From assembly GCA_038238915.1 (NCBI GenBank), contig JBBSFH010000013.1, positions 31,600-95,599 of the forward strand: 64,000 nt of DNA, read 5' to 3'. A program made the position numbers and the translations under genes. Origin of the DNA: JAVVHE01 sp038238915 (lineage in GTDB: Bacteria > Pseudomonadota > Alphaproteobacteria > Sphingomonadales > Sphingomonadaceae). Below, one piece after another: positions 52,479-61,180 of this stretch (its first letter is position 1; each line of letters starts with the position of its first letter). Below the pieces are notes generated by a model. The model saw only the letters and a program-made list of their open reading frames with translations, was not told the origin of the DNA and searched no databases.

Positions 52479-54143
52479 ATGGCCAGCATCCCAGCTCCCT
52501 CCGCCTTCGCCGCCGATCACGGGCACGACGATCACGCGCACGCCGATCATCCGACGCTGAGCTTTGCCCAGCGGTGGCTGTTCTCCACCAATCATAAGGA
52601 CATCGGTACGCTCTACCTGATCTTTGCGATCATCGCGGGCGTGATCGGCGGCGGCATATCGGGCCTGATGCGCGCCGAACTCGCGCACCCGGGGATGCAG
52701 TATCTGCCCCAGCTGGTTGGCGGCAACATCGATGCCAGCTACCATCTGTGGAACACGCTGATCACTTCGCACGGCCTCATCATGGTGTTCTTCATGGTGA
52801 TGCCCGCGATGATCGGCGGCTTTGGCAACTGGTTCGTGCCGATCATGATCGGTGCGCCGGATATGGCCTTTCCGCGCATGAACAACATCTCGTTCTGGCT
52901 GCTCGTCCCCTCGTTCCTGCTGCTGCTGGGTTCGATGTTCGTCGAGGGTCCGGCAGGCTTCAACGGTGTCGGCACCGGCTGGACGCTCTACGCGCCGCTC
53001 TCCACCAGTGGCCACCCCGGCCCGGCAGTCGATATGGGCATCCTCGCGCTCCATCTCGCGGGCGCGTCCTCGATCTTGGGCGCGATCAACTTCATCACTA
53101 CGATCTTCAACATGCGCGCGCCGGGCATGACGCTGAACAAGATGCCCTTGTTCGTCTGGTCGATCCTCGTAACCGCGTTCCTGCTGCTGCTCTCGCTCCC
53201 CGTGCTCGCGGGCGCGATCACGATGCTGCTCGCGGACCGCAATTTCGGCACCACCTTCTTCGATCCTGCCGGCGGCGGCGATCCGGTGCTCTACCAGCAT
53301 CTGTTCTGGTTCTTCGGTCACCCCGAAGTCTACATCATGATCCTGCCCGGCTTCGGCATGATCAGCCAGGTCATCTCCACCTTCAGCCGCAAGCCGATCT
53401 TCGGCTATCTCGGCATGGCCTACGCAATGGTCGCGATCGGCCTGATCGGCTTCATCGTGTGGGCACACCACATGTTCACGAGCGGTCTGGACGTGAACAC
53501 CAAGATGTACTTCACAGCCGCCACGATGATCATCGCGGTCCCCACGGGCATCAAGATCTTCAGCTGGGTAGCGACCATGTGGGGTGGGTCGATCAGCTAC
53601 AAGACGCCGATGCTGTGGGCGATCGGCTTCCTGATCATGTTCACGCTTGGCGGTGTAACGGGCGTCGTGCTGTCGAATGCGGGCGTCGATACGATTTATC
53701 ACAACACCTATTATGTCGTCGCCCACTTCCACTATGTGCTCTCGCTCGGTGCAGTGTTCGCACTGTTCGCGGGCTTTTACTACTGGTTCCCCAAAATGTG
53801 CGGGAGGATGTATAACGAGGCGCTGGGCAAGATCCACTTTTTCATCTTCTTCATTGGCGTGAACGTGCTCTTCTTCCCGATGCACTTCTTGGGTGCCAAC
53901 GGCATGCCGCGCCGCATTCCCGATTATCCCAACGCGTTCGAGCACTGGAACTATATCGCCACCGTCGGCTATATGATCATGGCGTTCTCGATGATCTTCT
54001 TCTTCGTCAACGTGTTCTACACGCTGCTCGCGGGCAAGAAGGCCGAAGGGAATTATTGGGGCGAAGGTGCGACCACGCTTGAATGGACGCTTCCTTCGCC
54101 GCCGCCATTCCACCAGTTCGAGACGCTGCCGCAGGTCCATTGA
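52479..54143 (+). CDS. coxA: Cytochrome c oxidase subunit I
   Basis: A 554-residue protein with 12 spans. Key motifs: FSTNHKDIGTLYLIF at the N-terminus, ITSHGLIMVFFMVMPAMIGGFGNW (heme a His), WFFGHPEVYIMILPGFG (CuB His and cross-linked Tyr region), WAHHMFTSGLD (CuB His pair) and VVAHFHYVLSLGAVFALFAGFYYW (heme a3/a His). All ligands are present for an aa3-type oxidase, and the typical proton channel residues appear. It reduces oxygen to water. The gene ends at a TGA that shares its last base with the ctaB start. Confidence 0.97.
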   Translation: MASIPAPSAFAADHGHDDHAHADHPTLSFAQRWLFSTNHKDIGTLYLIFAIIAGVIGGGISGLMRAELAHPGMQYLPQLVGGNIDASYHLWNTLITSHGLIMVFFMVMPAMIGGFGNWFVPIMIGAPDMAFPRMNNISFWLLVPSFLLLLGSMFVEGPAGFNGVGTGWTLYAPLSTSGHPGPAVDMGILALHLAGASSILGAINFITTIFNMRAPGMTLNKMPLFVWSILVTAFLLLLSLPVLAGAITMLLADRNFGTTFFDPAGGGDPVLYQHLFWFFGHPEVYIMILPGFGMISQVISTFSRKPIFGYLGMAYAMVAIGLIGFIVWAHHMFTSGLDVNTKMYFTAATMIIAVPTGIKIFSWVATMWGGSISYKTPMLWAIGFLIMFTLGGVTGVVLSNAGVDTIYHNTYYVVAHFHYVLSLGAVFALFAGFYYWFPKMCGRMYNEALGKIHFFIFFIGVNVLFFPMHFLGANGMPRRIPDYPNAFEHWNYIATVGYMIMAFSMIFFFVNVFYTLLAGKKAEGNYWGEGATTLEWTLPSPPPFHQFETLPQVH

Positions 54144-55063
54144 TGCAAAGCGTCCGCATTACACTGCCAGACGTCGCCGGTGGAGCCGCGTCGGACTGGC
54201 GCGATTACTTCCAGCTTCTGAAGCCGCGCGTAGTCGCGCTTGTCGTCTTCACCGGCGCGGTCGGCTTGATCGCCGCACCGGGACACATTCACCCGCTGAT
54301 CGCCTTTGTAGCGATCCTCGCCATCGCGCTCGGCGCGGGCGCGGCGGGGGCGCTCAACCAGTGGTGGGAAGCCGATCTCGATATCCGCATGAAGCGCACC
54401 GCGAGCCGTCCTGTCCCTGCGGGCCGCATCGGCGCGAAATCGGCGTTCGATTTCGCCATGGTCACCGCGGTCGCCTCGGTCTTCCTTATGCAGGTCGCGG
54501 TTGGCCTATTCGCGGCCGCGCTGCTGCTCGCGTCGATTCTGTTCTATGTGTTGATCTACACCGTCTGGCTCAAGCGCCGCACACCGCAGAACATCGTCAT
54601 CGGCGGCGCAGCCGGGGCGTTTCCGCCACTGATCGGCTGGGTCGCTGTTACGGGCAACCTCGCGCCGCTGCCCATCCTGCTGTTTGCAATTATCTTCGTC
54701 TGGACGCCGCCGCACTTCTGGGCGCTCGCTATGTTCGTGCAGAAGGATTACGCCAACGCTGGCGTGCCCATGCTGCCGCTGACGCACGGCAATGCCGAGA
54801 CTCGCCGCCAGATCTGGCTCTACAGCCTGGGGCTCGTGGCAGTTACGCTCGCACCGATCGCGATTCATGCCACCGGGCTGCTCTATGCCGTGCTCGCGGT
54901 CGGCCTTGGTGCGGCGTTCCTGTGGTTCGCGTGGGGCACCTACCGCAACACCGCCGATGAGCCCAAGCAGATGAAGCCCGAAAAGCGTCTGTTCGGCTAT
55001 TCGATCCTGTATCTGTTCTTCCTCTTTGCGGGTGTTGCCGCCGACGCGGTGATCGCGCGATGA
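54143..55063 (+). CDS. ctaB: Protoheme IX farnesyltransferase (heme o synthase)
   Basis: A 306-residue membrane protein from ATG 54143. UbiA-family motifs: LKPRVVALVVFTGAVGLIAAP, GAAGALNQWWEADLDIRMKRTASRPVPAGRIG (NxxxDxxxD-type first Asp-rich motif) and WLKRRTPQNIVIGGAAGAFPPLIGWVAVTGNL with a second acidic site further on. Adds a farnesyl group to heme b to give heme o, needed for the aa3 oxidase of this operon. No ctaA (heme a synthase) lies nearby. It ends four bases inside the small membrane-peptide gene. Confidence 0.94.
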   Translation: MQSVRITLPDVAGGAASDWRDYFQLLKPRVVALVVFTGAVGLIAAPGHIHPLIAFVAILAIALGAGAAGALNQWWEADLDIRMKRTASRPVPAGRIGAKSAFDFAMVTAVASVFLMQVAVGLFAAALLLASILFYVLIYTVWLKRRTPQNIVIGGAAGAFPPLIGWVAVTGNLAPLPILLFAIIFVWTPPHFWALAMFVQKDYANAGVPMLPLTHGNAETRRQIWLYSLGLVAVTLAPIAIHATGLLYAVLAVGLGAAFLWFAWGTYRNTADEPKQMKPEKRLFGYSILYLFFLFAGVAADAVIAR

Positions 55064-55188
55064 CGCCCGAGGAAACGCAGGCCTTTTATGCCCGCCGTGC
55101 AGCACGCAGCCGCGTAATCGGGATCGTGCTAGCCGCGCTCGCGGTGCTGTTCTTCCTGCTGACTGTTGTGCGGATGGGCAAGCATTGA
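55060..55188 (+). CDS. 42-residue membrane peptide in the cox operon (CoxF-like)
   Basis: MTPEETQAFYARRAARSR is followed by a hydrophobic span (VIGIVLAALAVLFFLLTVV) and RMGKH. ATG 55060 overlaps the ctaB stop by four bases and the TGA ends at 55188, overlapping the TTG start of ctaG (55185). Tight coupling on both sides supports it as a genuine gene. Similar short membrane proteins lie between ctaB and ctaG in other alphaproteobacteria and are sometimes called CoxF; a role in oxidase assembly is possible but unproven. Too short for most gene finders. Confidence 0.75.
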   Translation: MTPEETQAFYARRAARSRVIGIVLAALAVLFFLLTVVRMGKH

Positions 55189-55796
55189 CGCCTGTTCGCC
55201 GCACCGCGCTCGCACTTGGCGTCGTCGCCGCCACGATGCTCGGCGTGGCCTATGCCGCCGTCCCGCTCTACCGCATGTTCTGCGCCGCCACCGGCTACGC
55301 GGGCACGACCCAGCGCGCCGAGGGTCGCGCCCCGCTCACCGCCGCCGCAGTTGCGCGCGGGGCTGCGCGAACGATCACGGTGCGCTTCGATGCCAACACC
55401 GCGCCCGGCATGGGCTGGGATTTCCATCCCGATCAAGTCACGCAACAGTTGAAGATCGGCGAACGCGGCCTCGCCTATTTCCATGCGTCGAACCCATCCG
55501 ATGCGCGCACCGGGGGCCAAGCCAGTTACAATGTGACGCCGGACACGGTTGGCAAATATTTCGTCAAAATCCAGTGCTTCTGCTTCAACCAGCAAACCCT
55601 CGCGCCGCATCAGTCCGCCGAGATGCCGGTTATCTACTATATCGATCCCGCCTTCCTCGATGATCCCGAGGCCGCCAAAGTGAAAGAGGTCACGCTCAGC
55701 TACACCTTCTTCCCGGCTCCGCCTGCGGCGGCTGGCTTCCCCGCAGCCCCCGAGCCCGCTACACCATCGCCGCAACGCACCATTCCGCAAGGTTAG
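55185..55796 (+). CDS. ctaG: Cytochrome c oxidase assembly protein CtaG (Cox11)
   Basis: A 203-residue protein starting at TTG 55185. The membrane anchor ALALGVVAATMLGVAYAAVPLYRMFCAATGYAG carries the first Cys, followed by ARTITVRFDANTAPGMGWDFHPDQ and the copper-binding CFCFNQQTLAPHQSAEMPVIYYIDPAFL (CxC). Cox11 inserts CuB into CoxA. All three conserved Cys are present. It is tightly coupled to the upstream 42-residue peptide; coxC follows six bases after its TAG stop. Confidence 0.94.
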   Translation: MTPVRRTALALGVVAATMLGVAYAAVPLYRMFCAATGYAGTTQRAEGRAPLTAAAVARGAARTITVRFDANTAPGMGWDFHPDQVTQQLKIGERGLAYFHASNPSDARTGGQASYNVTPDTVGKYFVKIQCFCFNQQTLAPHQSAEMPVIYYIDPAFLDDPEAAKVKEVTLSYTFFPAPPAAAGFPAAPEPATPSPQRTIPQG

Positions 55797-55802
55797 CCCG
55801 CC

Positions 55803-56633
55803 ATGGCCTCCGCCAAGACGCATGATTTCCACATCCTCAATCCCAGCCCGTGGCCGCTGCTAGGCGCGGTCGCCGCGCTCGGCTTCGCTGCCGGCGCGAT
55901 CGCGTGGATGCACGCCTTCTGGTGGGGGCCTTGGGTGTTCGCAGTCGGCATCGGCGGCATCTTCACCACGATGTTCCTGTGGTGGTCCGATGTCGTGCGC
56001 GAGGCCAACACCGGCGATCACACGCCGATCGTCCAGCTCCACCACCGCTACGGGATGATCCTGTTCATCGCGTCTGAAGTGATGTTCTTCGTGGCGTGGT
56101 TCTGGGCCTATTTCAACGCATCGCTGTTCCCGTCCACCGCCGCAACAGTGGGCGGCGTCTGGCCACCCAAGGGGATCGAAGTGCTCGATCCGTTCGAGAT
56201 CCCGCTCTTGAACACCTTCATCCTGCTGCTTTCGGGGACCACGGTCACGTGGGCGCATCACGCGCTGATCGAGGGCGATCGCACTAGCGCGAAGCAGGGG
56301 CTGTGGCTCACCGTGATCCTGGGGATCTGTTTCACCTCGCTCCAGGCCTATGAGTATAGCCATGCGGGCTTCGGCCTCGCAGGCAACGTCTATGGCAGCA
56401 CCTTCTACATGGCGACCGGGTTCCACGGCTTCCACGTGGTGATCGGCACCATCTTCCTCGCGATCTGCCTGCGCCGCATCTACAACGGGGACTTCACCAA
56501 GACGCACCACTTCGGCTTCGAGGCTGCCGCGTGGTACTGGCACTTCGTCGATGTGGTGTGGCTGTTCCTGTTCCTGTCTATCTATATCGTCGGCAGTCAC
56601 TTCGGAGCGGCGGTCCACCCGGCGGCGGGATGA
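55803..56633 (+). CDS. coxC: Cytochrome c oxidase subunit III
   Basis: A 276-residue protein with seven spans. Signatures: HDFHILNPSPWPLLGAVAALGF at the N-terminus, VQLHHRYGMILFIASEVMFFVAWFWAYFNASLFP (Glu in the membrane), GTTVTWAHHALIEGDR and GSTFYMATGFHGFHVVIGTIFLAICL. It binds lipids and protects the oxidase during turnover. Ends four bases inside the DUF983 gene. Confidence 0.96.
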   Translation: MASAKTHDFHILNPSPWPLLGAVAALGFAAGAIAWMHAFWWGPWVFAVGIGGIFTTMFLWWSDVVREANTGDHTPIVQLHHRYGMILFIASEVMFFVAWFWAYFNASLFPSTAATVGGVWPPKGIEVLDPFEIPLLNTFILLLSGTTVTWAHHALIEGDRTSAKQGLWLTVILGICFTSLQAYEYSHAGFGLAGNVYGSTFYMATGFHGFHVVIGTIFLAICLRRIYNGDFTKTHHFGFEAAAWYWHFVDVVWLFLFLSIYIVGSHFGAAVHPAAG

Positions 56634-56983
56634 TCTCGCCCTCGCCGCTGGCGTCGGGCGTGCGGGGTCTCTGCCCCCGCTGCGGCGGGCGCGGGCTGTT
56701 CGCGGGCATCGTCAAGTTCGCTCCGTCGTGCCGGGCATGCGGGCTGGAATATGGCAGCTTCAATGTCGGCGATGGCGCGGTGCCGTTTCTTGTCTTCATC
56801 GTCGGAGCTGTGGTCGTCATTGGCGCGGTGTGGCTGCAACTCACGCAGCATCCGGCCTTCTGGGTCCATATCCTGATCTGGCCTGCACTTACGCTCGCGC
56901 TGACACTTGCACTGACGCGCATCGCCAAGGGCCTGCTCCTCGCGCTCGAATATCGGCATCAGGCGGGCGAGCACCGCACGTGA
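56630..56983 (+). CDS. DUF983 family zinc-binding membrane protein
   Basis: A 117-residue protein. LCPRCGGRGLFAGIVKFAPSCRACGLEYGSFNVGDG holds two CxxC pairs typical of DUF983, followed by two membrane spans (VPFLVFIVGAVVVIGAVWLQL and ILIWPALTLALTLAL). This family is regularly found between coxC and surf1 in alphaproteobacteria, so it is thought to help oxidase biogenesis, but no function is proven. It overlaps coxC and SURF1 genes by four bases each. Confidence 0.9.
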   Translation: MISPSPLASGVRGLCPRCGGRGLFAGIVKFAPSCRACGLEYGSFNVGDGAVPFLVFIVGAVVVIGAVWLQLTQHPAFWVHILIWPALTLALTLALTRIAKGLLLALEYRHQAGEHRT

Positions 56984-57480
56984 GGCTCCCGCTGCTTCCA
57001 ACGATCACCGTCGTCATCGCCGTCCCCGCGATGATCGTGCTCGGCTTCTGGCAACTGGATCGCCGCGTGGAGAAACGTGCCGAACTTGCTGCGTTCGCGC
57101 ACCCGCAGCGGACCATATTTTCCTGCGATCGGCCCCAGCCGCCCGTTCGCCAGACCGGCGGTCTCGGTCCCGGCGGTGCGCCGGGCTTTGCGCATCGGTT
57201 CGAGTGCGGCACGGCGACCATCGATCTCGGCTGGTCCGAACGCCCCGTCGAAATCGCGCTCCCGCCGCCGGGCCAGATCGAGGGGACGCGTTACATCATC
57301 CCCGAAAAGGGCACGCTGCTGCTGGCCGCGCATCCGCCCGCACCGCTCCGGCCGAGCACACCGCCGTCCGAGGACGATATTCCCAACAACCACCTCAGTT
57401 ACGCGGTCCAGTGGTTCGCCTTCGCTGCCACGCTGGCCGTAATTTACGCGATCTACGTGCGTCGCCGCGCACGCGGCTAG
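56980..57480 (+). CDS. SURF1-family oxidase assembly protein (short)
   Basis: A 166-residue product starting at GTG 56980. Typical parts are the first membrane helix LLPTITVVIAVPAMIVLGFWQLDRRVEKRAELAAF (GxWQLxR) and the second helix NNHLSYAVQWFAFAATLAVIYAIYVRRR (NxHLxYAxxWF). The soluble middle is about 95 residues, compared with about 180 in ordinary SURF1, so a large part is lost or simplified. The termini that anchor it are intact, so it may still act in heme a handling. Its TAG overlaps the bamE stop: CTAG serves both strands. Confidence 0.85.
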   Translation: MRLPLLPTITVVIAVPAMIVLGFWQLDRRVEKRAELAAFAHPQRTIFSCDRPQPPVRQTGGLGPGGAPGFAHRFECGTATIDLGWSERPVEIALPPPGQIEGTRYIIPEKGTLLLAAHPPAPLRPSTPPSEDDIPNNHLSYAVQWFAFAATLAVIYAIYVRRRARG

Positions 57481-57962
57481 CTGCCGTTAGGACCGCCGCC
57501 CGTATTGTCCTGATCGCCGGGCCGCGATTGGGGTCCGGCACCCACGCGTCCGATGTTGCCGAATACCGCGCTCCAGAAGCTGGTCTTCTTGCCGAGCGTC
57601 GGCGTCATATCGCCGTTCGGACGGACATTGGCCGCAAGCTCCAGACCACGGTGGCTCACCTTGGTCACGTTGCCCTTGGCGTCGAAGTCCACGATCATGA
57701 TCGTCTGGCTTTGCGGACGCGGATCCTTGAACGCGAGCTGCTTGGTCAACCGCGTGATGTAATACCAGCGCTTGTCGCTCCACTGCGCCATCAACGAGGG
57801 GCGGCCGAGCGATTTCGCCACCGAATCCTTGTTGTCCACGCCGGGTTTGACCGTCGCCATCAGTTCGGCGTCACCGATATAGCCCTGCGTGTTGCGGATG
57901 CGCGTGCACCCCGCCGTCAGCGCCATCGCCACCACGCACGCGCCCAGCGCTGCCTGCTTCAT
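57477..57962 (-). CDS. bamE: Outer membrane protein assembly factor BamE-like lipoprotein
   Basis: A 161-residue product from ATG with complement at 57960-57962. The lipoprotein signal is MKQAALGACVVAMALTAGC, lipobox TAGC. The BamE/SmpA fold follows: IRNTQGYIGDAELMATVKPGVDNKDSVAKSLGRPSLMAQWSDKRWYYITRLT, then IVDFDAKGNVTKVSHRGLELAANV. BamE helps insert beta-barrel proteins, consistent with the large outer-membrane receptors in this window. The C-terminal Gly/Asn/Pro tail is low complexity. The gene ends over the SURF1 stop. Confidence 0.9.
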   Translation of the reverse strand: MKQAALGACVVAMALTAGCTRIRNTQGYIGDAELMATVKPGVDNKDSVAKSLGRPSLMAQWSDKRWYYITRLTKQLAFKDPRPQSQTIMIVDFDAKGNVTKVSHRGLELAANVRPNGDMTPTLGKKTSFWSAVFGNIGRVGAGPQSRPGDQDNTGGGPNGS

Positions 57963-58022
57963 TCTCACTGAACGCCGTCCTTGAATGTCGCGCCCATTGC
58001 GCCGGGCACTCGGCTTGCGGAT

Positions 58023-58553
58023 ATGACGCGCATGTCCCTGAAGAGCAACTTAACGCGCGCGTTCGGTCTTGCCCCGCGCGGCCCCAGCCCCGCCGCAGCG
58101 CTTTACGCCTCTGCGCTCACGCGCGCGCGCGATCCCGCGTGGTTCTCGGCGGGCGGCGTGCCCGATACGCTCGACGGGCGCTTCGATATGCTGGCGCTTG
58201 TGCTGGCGCTGACCATCGGGCGGCTGCAAGTGCTGGGCCTGTTCCAGTGCGAGGCGGACCTGACCGACCGGTTCACCGAGGATATGGACGCCAGCCTGCG
58301 CGAGATCGGGGTGAGCGATCTGGCGATCGCAAAGCAGGTGGGCAACACGGTCGGCGCACTGGGCGGCCGCATCGGTGCGTACCGCGCGGGCTTCGCCGAT
58401 GACGCGCTGCTCGCCGACGCGCTCACCCGCAACCTTTATCGCGGTGTTGTGCCCGAACCGTCCGTCCTCGCCTGGGCGGTCCGCGAAGCGCGCGTAATGT
58501 CCGAGCGCATCGATGCGCGCGACGCGGCGTCGCTGACCGAGGGGCGGCTGTGA
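58023..58553 (+). CDS. Ubiquinol-cytochrome c chaperone (CBP3 family)
   Basis: About 176 residues from ATG 58023; ATG 58032 is also plausible. ALYASALTRARDPAWFSAGGVPDTLDGRFDMLALVLALTIGRL, then VSDLAIAKQVGNTVGALGGRIGAYRAGFADDALLADALTRNLYRG matches the CBP3 (Ubiq_cyt_C_chap) family, which aids cytochrome bc1 or cytochrome b synthesis. It is soluble. It fits the respiratory theme of the preceding operons. The stop overlaps the DUF177 gene start by four bases. Confidence 0.9.
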   Translation: MTRMSLKSNLTRAFGLAPRGPSPAAALYASALTRARDPAWFSAGGVPDTLDGRFDMLALVLALTIGRLQVLGLFQCEADLTDRFTEDMDASLREIGVSDLAIAKQVGNTVGALGGRIGAYRAGFADDALLADALTRNLYRGVVPEPSVLAWAVREARVMSERIDARDAASLTEGRL

Positions 58554-59065
58554 GCGAGTTCGCGCGTCCGCTGCGGCTCGATGCGATCGGCAATGCGCCC
58601 ACTGCGCGCGCGATCGAGGCGACGCCGGCCGAACGCGTGGCGCTCGCGCGGCGTTTTGATCTGATCGCGCTCGACGGGCTCGAAGCCGAGCTTACCGCAC
58701 AGCGCATTGCCGGCGGGATCGCGCTTGGTGGCCGTTTCGAGGCGTCGGGCCAGCAGGCGTGCGTGGTTTCGGGGCTTCCGGTAGGCTTTGCGCTCAGCGA
58801 GCCGCTGGCGTTGCGTTTCGAGCGCGCCCCCGCGTCCCCGGTCGACGAGATCGAGCTGACCGATGCCGATCTCGATGTGCTGCCGATCGAGGGCGATGCG
58901 ATCGATCTGGGTGAGGCGGCGGCGCAGGCGCTCGGCCTCGCGCTCGATCCCTATCCCAAGGCGAGCGATGCTGAACTCGCCGAGGCGCGCCGGTTGCTGA
59001 TGAGCGAGGAAGCGGCCGCGCGCGCGCGCAATCCGTTTGGCGTGCTCGCGCCCGATGCGGACTAA
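58550..59065 (+). CDS. DUF177 (YceD-type) protein
   Basis: A 171-residue protein from GTG 58550 with the DUF177 pattern: ALARRFDLIALDGLEAEL, QQACVVSGLPVGFALSEPLALRFER and LPIEGDAIDLGEAAAQALGLALDPYPKA. In many bacteria this gene precedes rpmF and is linked to 23S rRNA or ribosome assembly; here it follows CBP3 and no rpmF is adjacent. Only one Cys is kept, so the zinc site of some members is not present. The end is overlapped by the opposing cytochrome b561 gene. Confidence 0.85.
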   Translation: MSEFARPLRLDAIGNAPTARAIEATPAERVALARRFDLIALDGLEAELTAQRIAGGIALGGRFEASGQQACVVSGLPVGFALSEPLALRFERAPASPVDEIELTDADLDVLPIEGDAIDLGEAAAQALGLALDPYPKASDAELAEARRLLMSEEAAARARNPFGVLAPDAD

Positions 59066-59628
59066 CGCGTCCGACCGATTCCCATGCGCTGGAGCTCGGC
59101 GTGCTTGTCCAGAAACTGGTGCTTGAGCGCGCCCGCGATGTGGAGCGCCACGAGCACATAGAGAGCATAGCCCAGAAGGCCGTGAAGATCGAACAGCCGC
59201 TTGTGCCAGCCCTCGCGCATCGGTTGCGCCATATGTTCGAGCGATGCCCAGCGCGGCCATTCGAACAGGCCGTACCAGTAATCCGGATGCGCGGCTGAAT
59301 CCTTCCACGCCGAATCGTGCAGATAGCCCGAGACCGGCAGTGCGATCATCAATGCGTAGAGCGCATAATGCGCCAGATGTGCGCCGGTGCGTTCGATCTT
59401 GGGGTAATCGATGGGAAGTGGAGGCGGCCGGTGTGTGGCGCGCCACAGGATGCGCATCAGCGCGAGGCCGATCACGGTCATGCCGGTCGACTTGTGCCAA
59501 TCGATCGTGGGCCGCTGCATGTCCTGGGGCAAGCTGTCTACCACCCACACCGCCACGACGTTGGCGATCATCAGCGCCGCAATCAGCCAGTGCAGAATGA
59601 TGGCAGGGCGGGTGTAGCGTTGGATCAT
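59062..59628 (-). CDS. Cytochrome b561-type membrane protein
   Basis: A 188-residue protein from ATG with complement at 59626-59628, the only start that leaves a plausible first helix: RYTRPAIILHWLIAALMIANVVAVW. Four spans with conserved His: ILHW (span 1), IDWHKSTGMTVIGLALM, GAHLAHYALYALMIALPVSGYLHDSA and FDLHGLLGYALYVLVALHIAGALKHQF. They form two b-heme sites. The family moves electrons from quinol or to superoxide (YodB/CybB type). It ends over the DUF177 stop. Confidence 0.92.
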   Translation of the reverse strand: MIQRYTRPAIILHWLIAALMIANVVAVWVVDSLPQDMQRPTIDWHKSTGMTVIGLALMRILWRATHRPPPLPIDYPKIERTGAHLAHYALYALMIALPVSGYLHDSAWKDSAAHPDYWYGLFEWPRWASLEHMAQPMREGWHKRLFDLHGLLGYALYVLVALHIAGALKHQFLDKHAELQRMGIGRTR

Positions 59629-59727
59629 GCGCGGCTCCGTCGCGGCGGCGCGGGTAGCGCGGCGCTGCTGCATCGCCATATAGCCCGCTGAACCGCCGCG
59701 CGCACGCGGCTTTGTACGCCCGGGTCC

Positions 59728-61170
59728 ATGTCTGCACTGTCGCTCGCCGCCGCCTTTGCCGCCGCCTCGCCGCGCGCCCGGCCGCCGCGCACGCCGTGGC
59801 GCAGTGTCGCAATCCACGGCGGCGTGGCTCTGCTGTGGATGCTGCTGTTCATCCCCGCGCTGTGCGCCACGGGCGGCTGGGCGTGGGCGACGGGTATTGT
59901 TTATGTGAGCTACGATACCGCGTTGCTGGCGTTTACCGCATGGCAGGCGCGAACTTTGCTGCGGCCATCGCCGCCACCGTCTCCCGGGGTTCGCCCGACG
60001 CTCGGCGTTGTGATCGCGGCGCGGAACGAGGCGGCGGCCCTGCCCGCCACGCTCGCCGCGCTGCTCGCGGGAACCGATCGGCCCGATCTGATCGTAATCG
60101 CGGATGATGGCTCCACCGATGGCACCGCTGCGTGGCTGGGGCGCGACTACGGCCTCGCCCCGCCCGCGCTGGGAACGCTCGGTCCCGCATCGCCCACCCA
60201 GTCCCGGCTGCGCTGGTTGCGGCTGGCGCAGGGCGGCAAGGCGCGCGCGCTAAACGCGGCGATTCAGCGGATCGAAACCGATCTGATGGTGACGATCGAT
60301 GCCGATACGCACGTGCGGCCGGGCGCGCTCGCGGCGATGCGCGCGGCGTTCGCTGCCGAAGCCGCGCTCGTCGCCGCGACTGGCGTGCTGGTGCCGGTAT
60401 GCGCGCCCGTCGGCGGCGGGCGGCTGTTCGGCTGGTTCCAGCGCTACGAATATGTGCGCAACTTCCTGTCGCGCTACGCTTGGATGCGCGCGGGCGGCCT
60501 GCTGCTGATTTCAGGCGCGTTCGGGGGCTTTCGGCGCTCGGCGTTGCTAGAGGTGGGGGGCTTCGATCCCGATTGCCTGGTGGAAGACTATGAGCTGATC
60601 CACCGTCTGCGTCGCCATGCCGCGCTCCGCGCCAAGTGCTGGAGCACGCGTGTGGTGGGCGATGCGGTCGCGCTCACCGATGCGCCCGCCACGGTGCGCG
60701 CGTTCCTCAGCCAGCGGCGGCGCTGGTTCGGCGGGTTTCTGCAGACGCAGTGGTGGTATCGATCGATGGTCGGCGATCGGCGCTTCGGCGCGCTGGGGGT
60801 GGCGATGCTGCCGATCAAGGCCTTCGATACGATGCAGCCGATCTACGGACTGGCTGCGCTGGCGATCCTTGTGGGCCTGATCATGGACGGCAGGGCAGGG
60901 GTGCTGCTTCCGGTGGCGCTGATCACACTGGGCAAGATCGCGATCGATCTGGCGTTCCATTTGTGGTCGCTGCGTCTTTATCGTCGCTGGACCGGCGAGA
61001 CGTTGCGGGGCGGACCAAGCGCGGTGCTCGCGTCGTTCGTCGAGCCGTTCAGCTTCCAGATCCTGCGACACGTGGCGGCAGCGCTCGGCTGGGTGACCGC
61101 GCTCGGCGGGCGCGCGACGTGGGGCGTGCAGCGCCCGGTGGCCGTTGCGCAGCCCGTCGCGGTGCGTTAG
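59728..61170 (+). CDS. Membrane glycosyltransferase, family 2
   Basis: A 480-residue protein with membrane spans near the N-terminus (GGVALLWMLLFIPALCATGG, WATGIVYVSYDTALLAF) and C-terminus. The GT-A domain shows GVVIAARNEAAALPATLAALL, VIADDGSTDGTAA, VTIDADTHVRPGAL (DxD), VEDYELIHRLRRH (E-D) and the acceptor motif FLSQRRRWFGGFLQTQWW (QxxRW). This order is that of processive enzymes making beta-linked polysaccharides such as poly-N-acetylglucosamine. The product is unknown and no associated export genes are seen. It is divergent from cytochrome b561 and convergent with glpD. Confidence 0.9.
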   Translation: MSALSLAAAFAAASPRARPPRTPWRSVAIHGGVALLWMLLFIPALCATGGWAWATGIVYVSYDTALLAFTAWQARTLLRPSPPPSPGVRPTLGVVIAARNEAAALPATLAALLAGTDRPDLIVIADDGSTDGTAAWLGRDYGLAPPALGTLGPASPTQSRLRWLRLAQGGKARALNAAIQRIETDLMVTIDADTHVRPGALAAMRAAFAAEAALVAATGVLVPVCAPVGGGRLFGWFQRYEYVRNFLSRYAWMRAGGLLLISGAFGGFRRSALLEVGGFDPDCLVEDYELIHRLRRHAALRAKCWSTRVVGDAVALTDAPATVRAFLSQRRRWFGGFLQTQWWYRSMVGDRRFGALGVAMLPIKAFDTMQPIYGLAALAILVGLIMDGRAGVLLPVALITLGKIAIDLAFHLWSLRLYRRWTGETLRGGPSAVLASFVEPFSFQILRHVAAALGWVTALGGRATWGVQRPVAVAQPVAVR

Positions 61171-61180
61171 CCGATCGGCA

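Noticed and set aside
51855..54140. A 761-codon open frame on the minus strand opposite coxB and coxA.
   Set aside because: It mirrors the codon pattern of two certain genes, is rich in His, Arg, Asp and Glu as antisense frames of GC-rich genes are, and has no family features.
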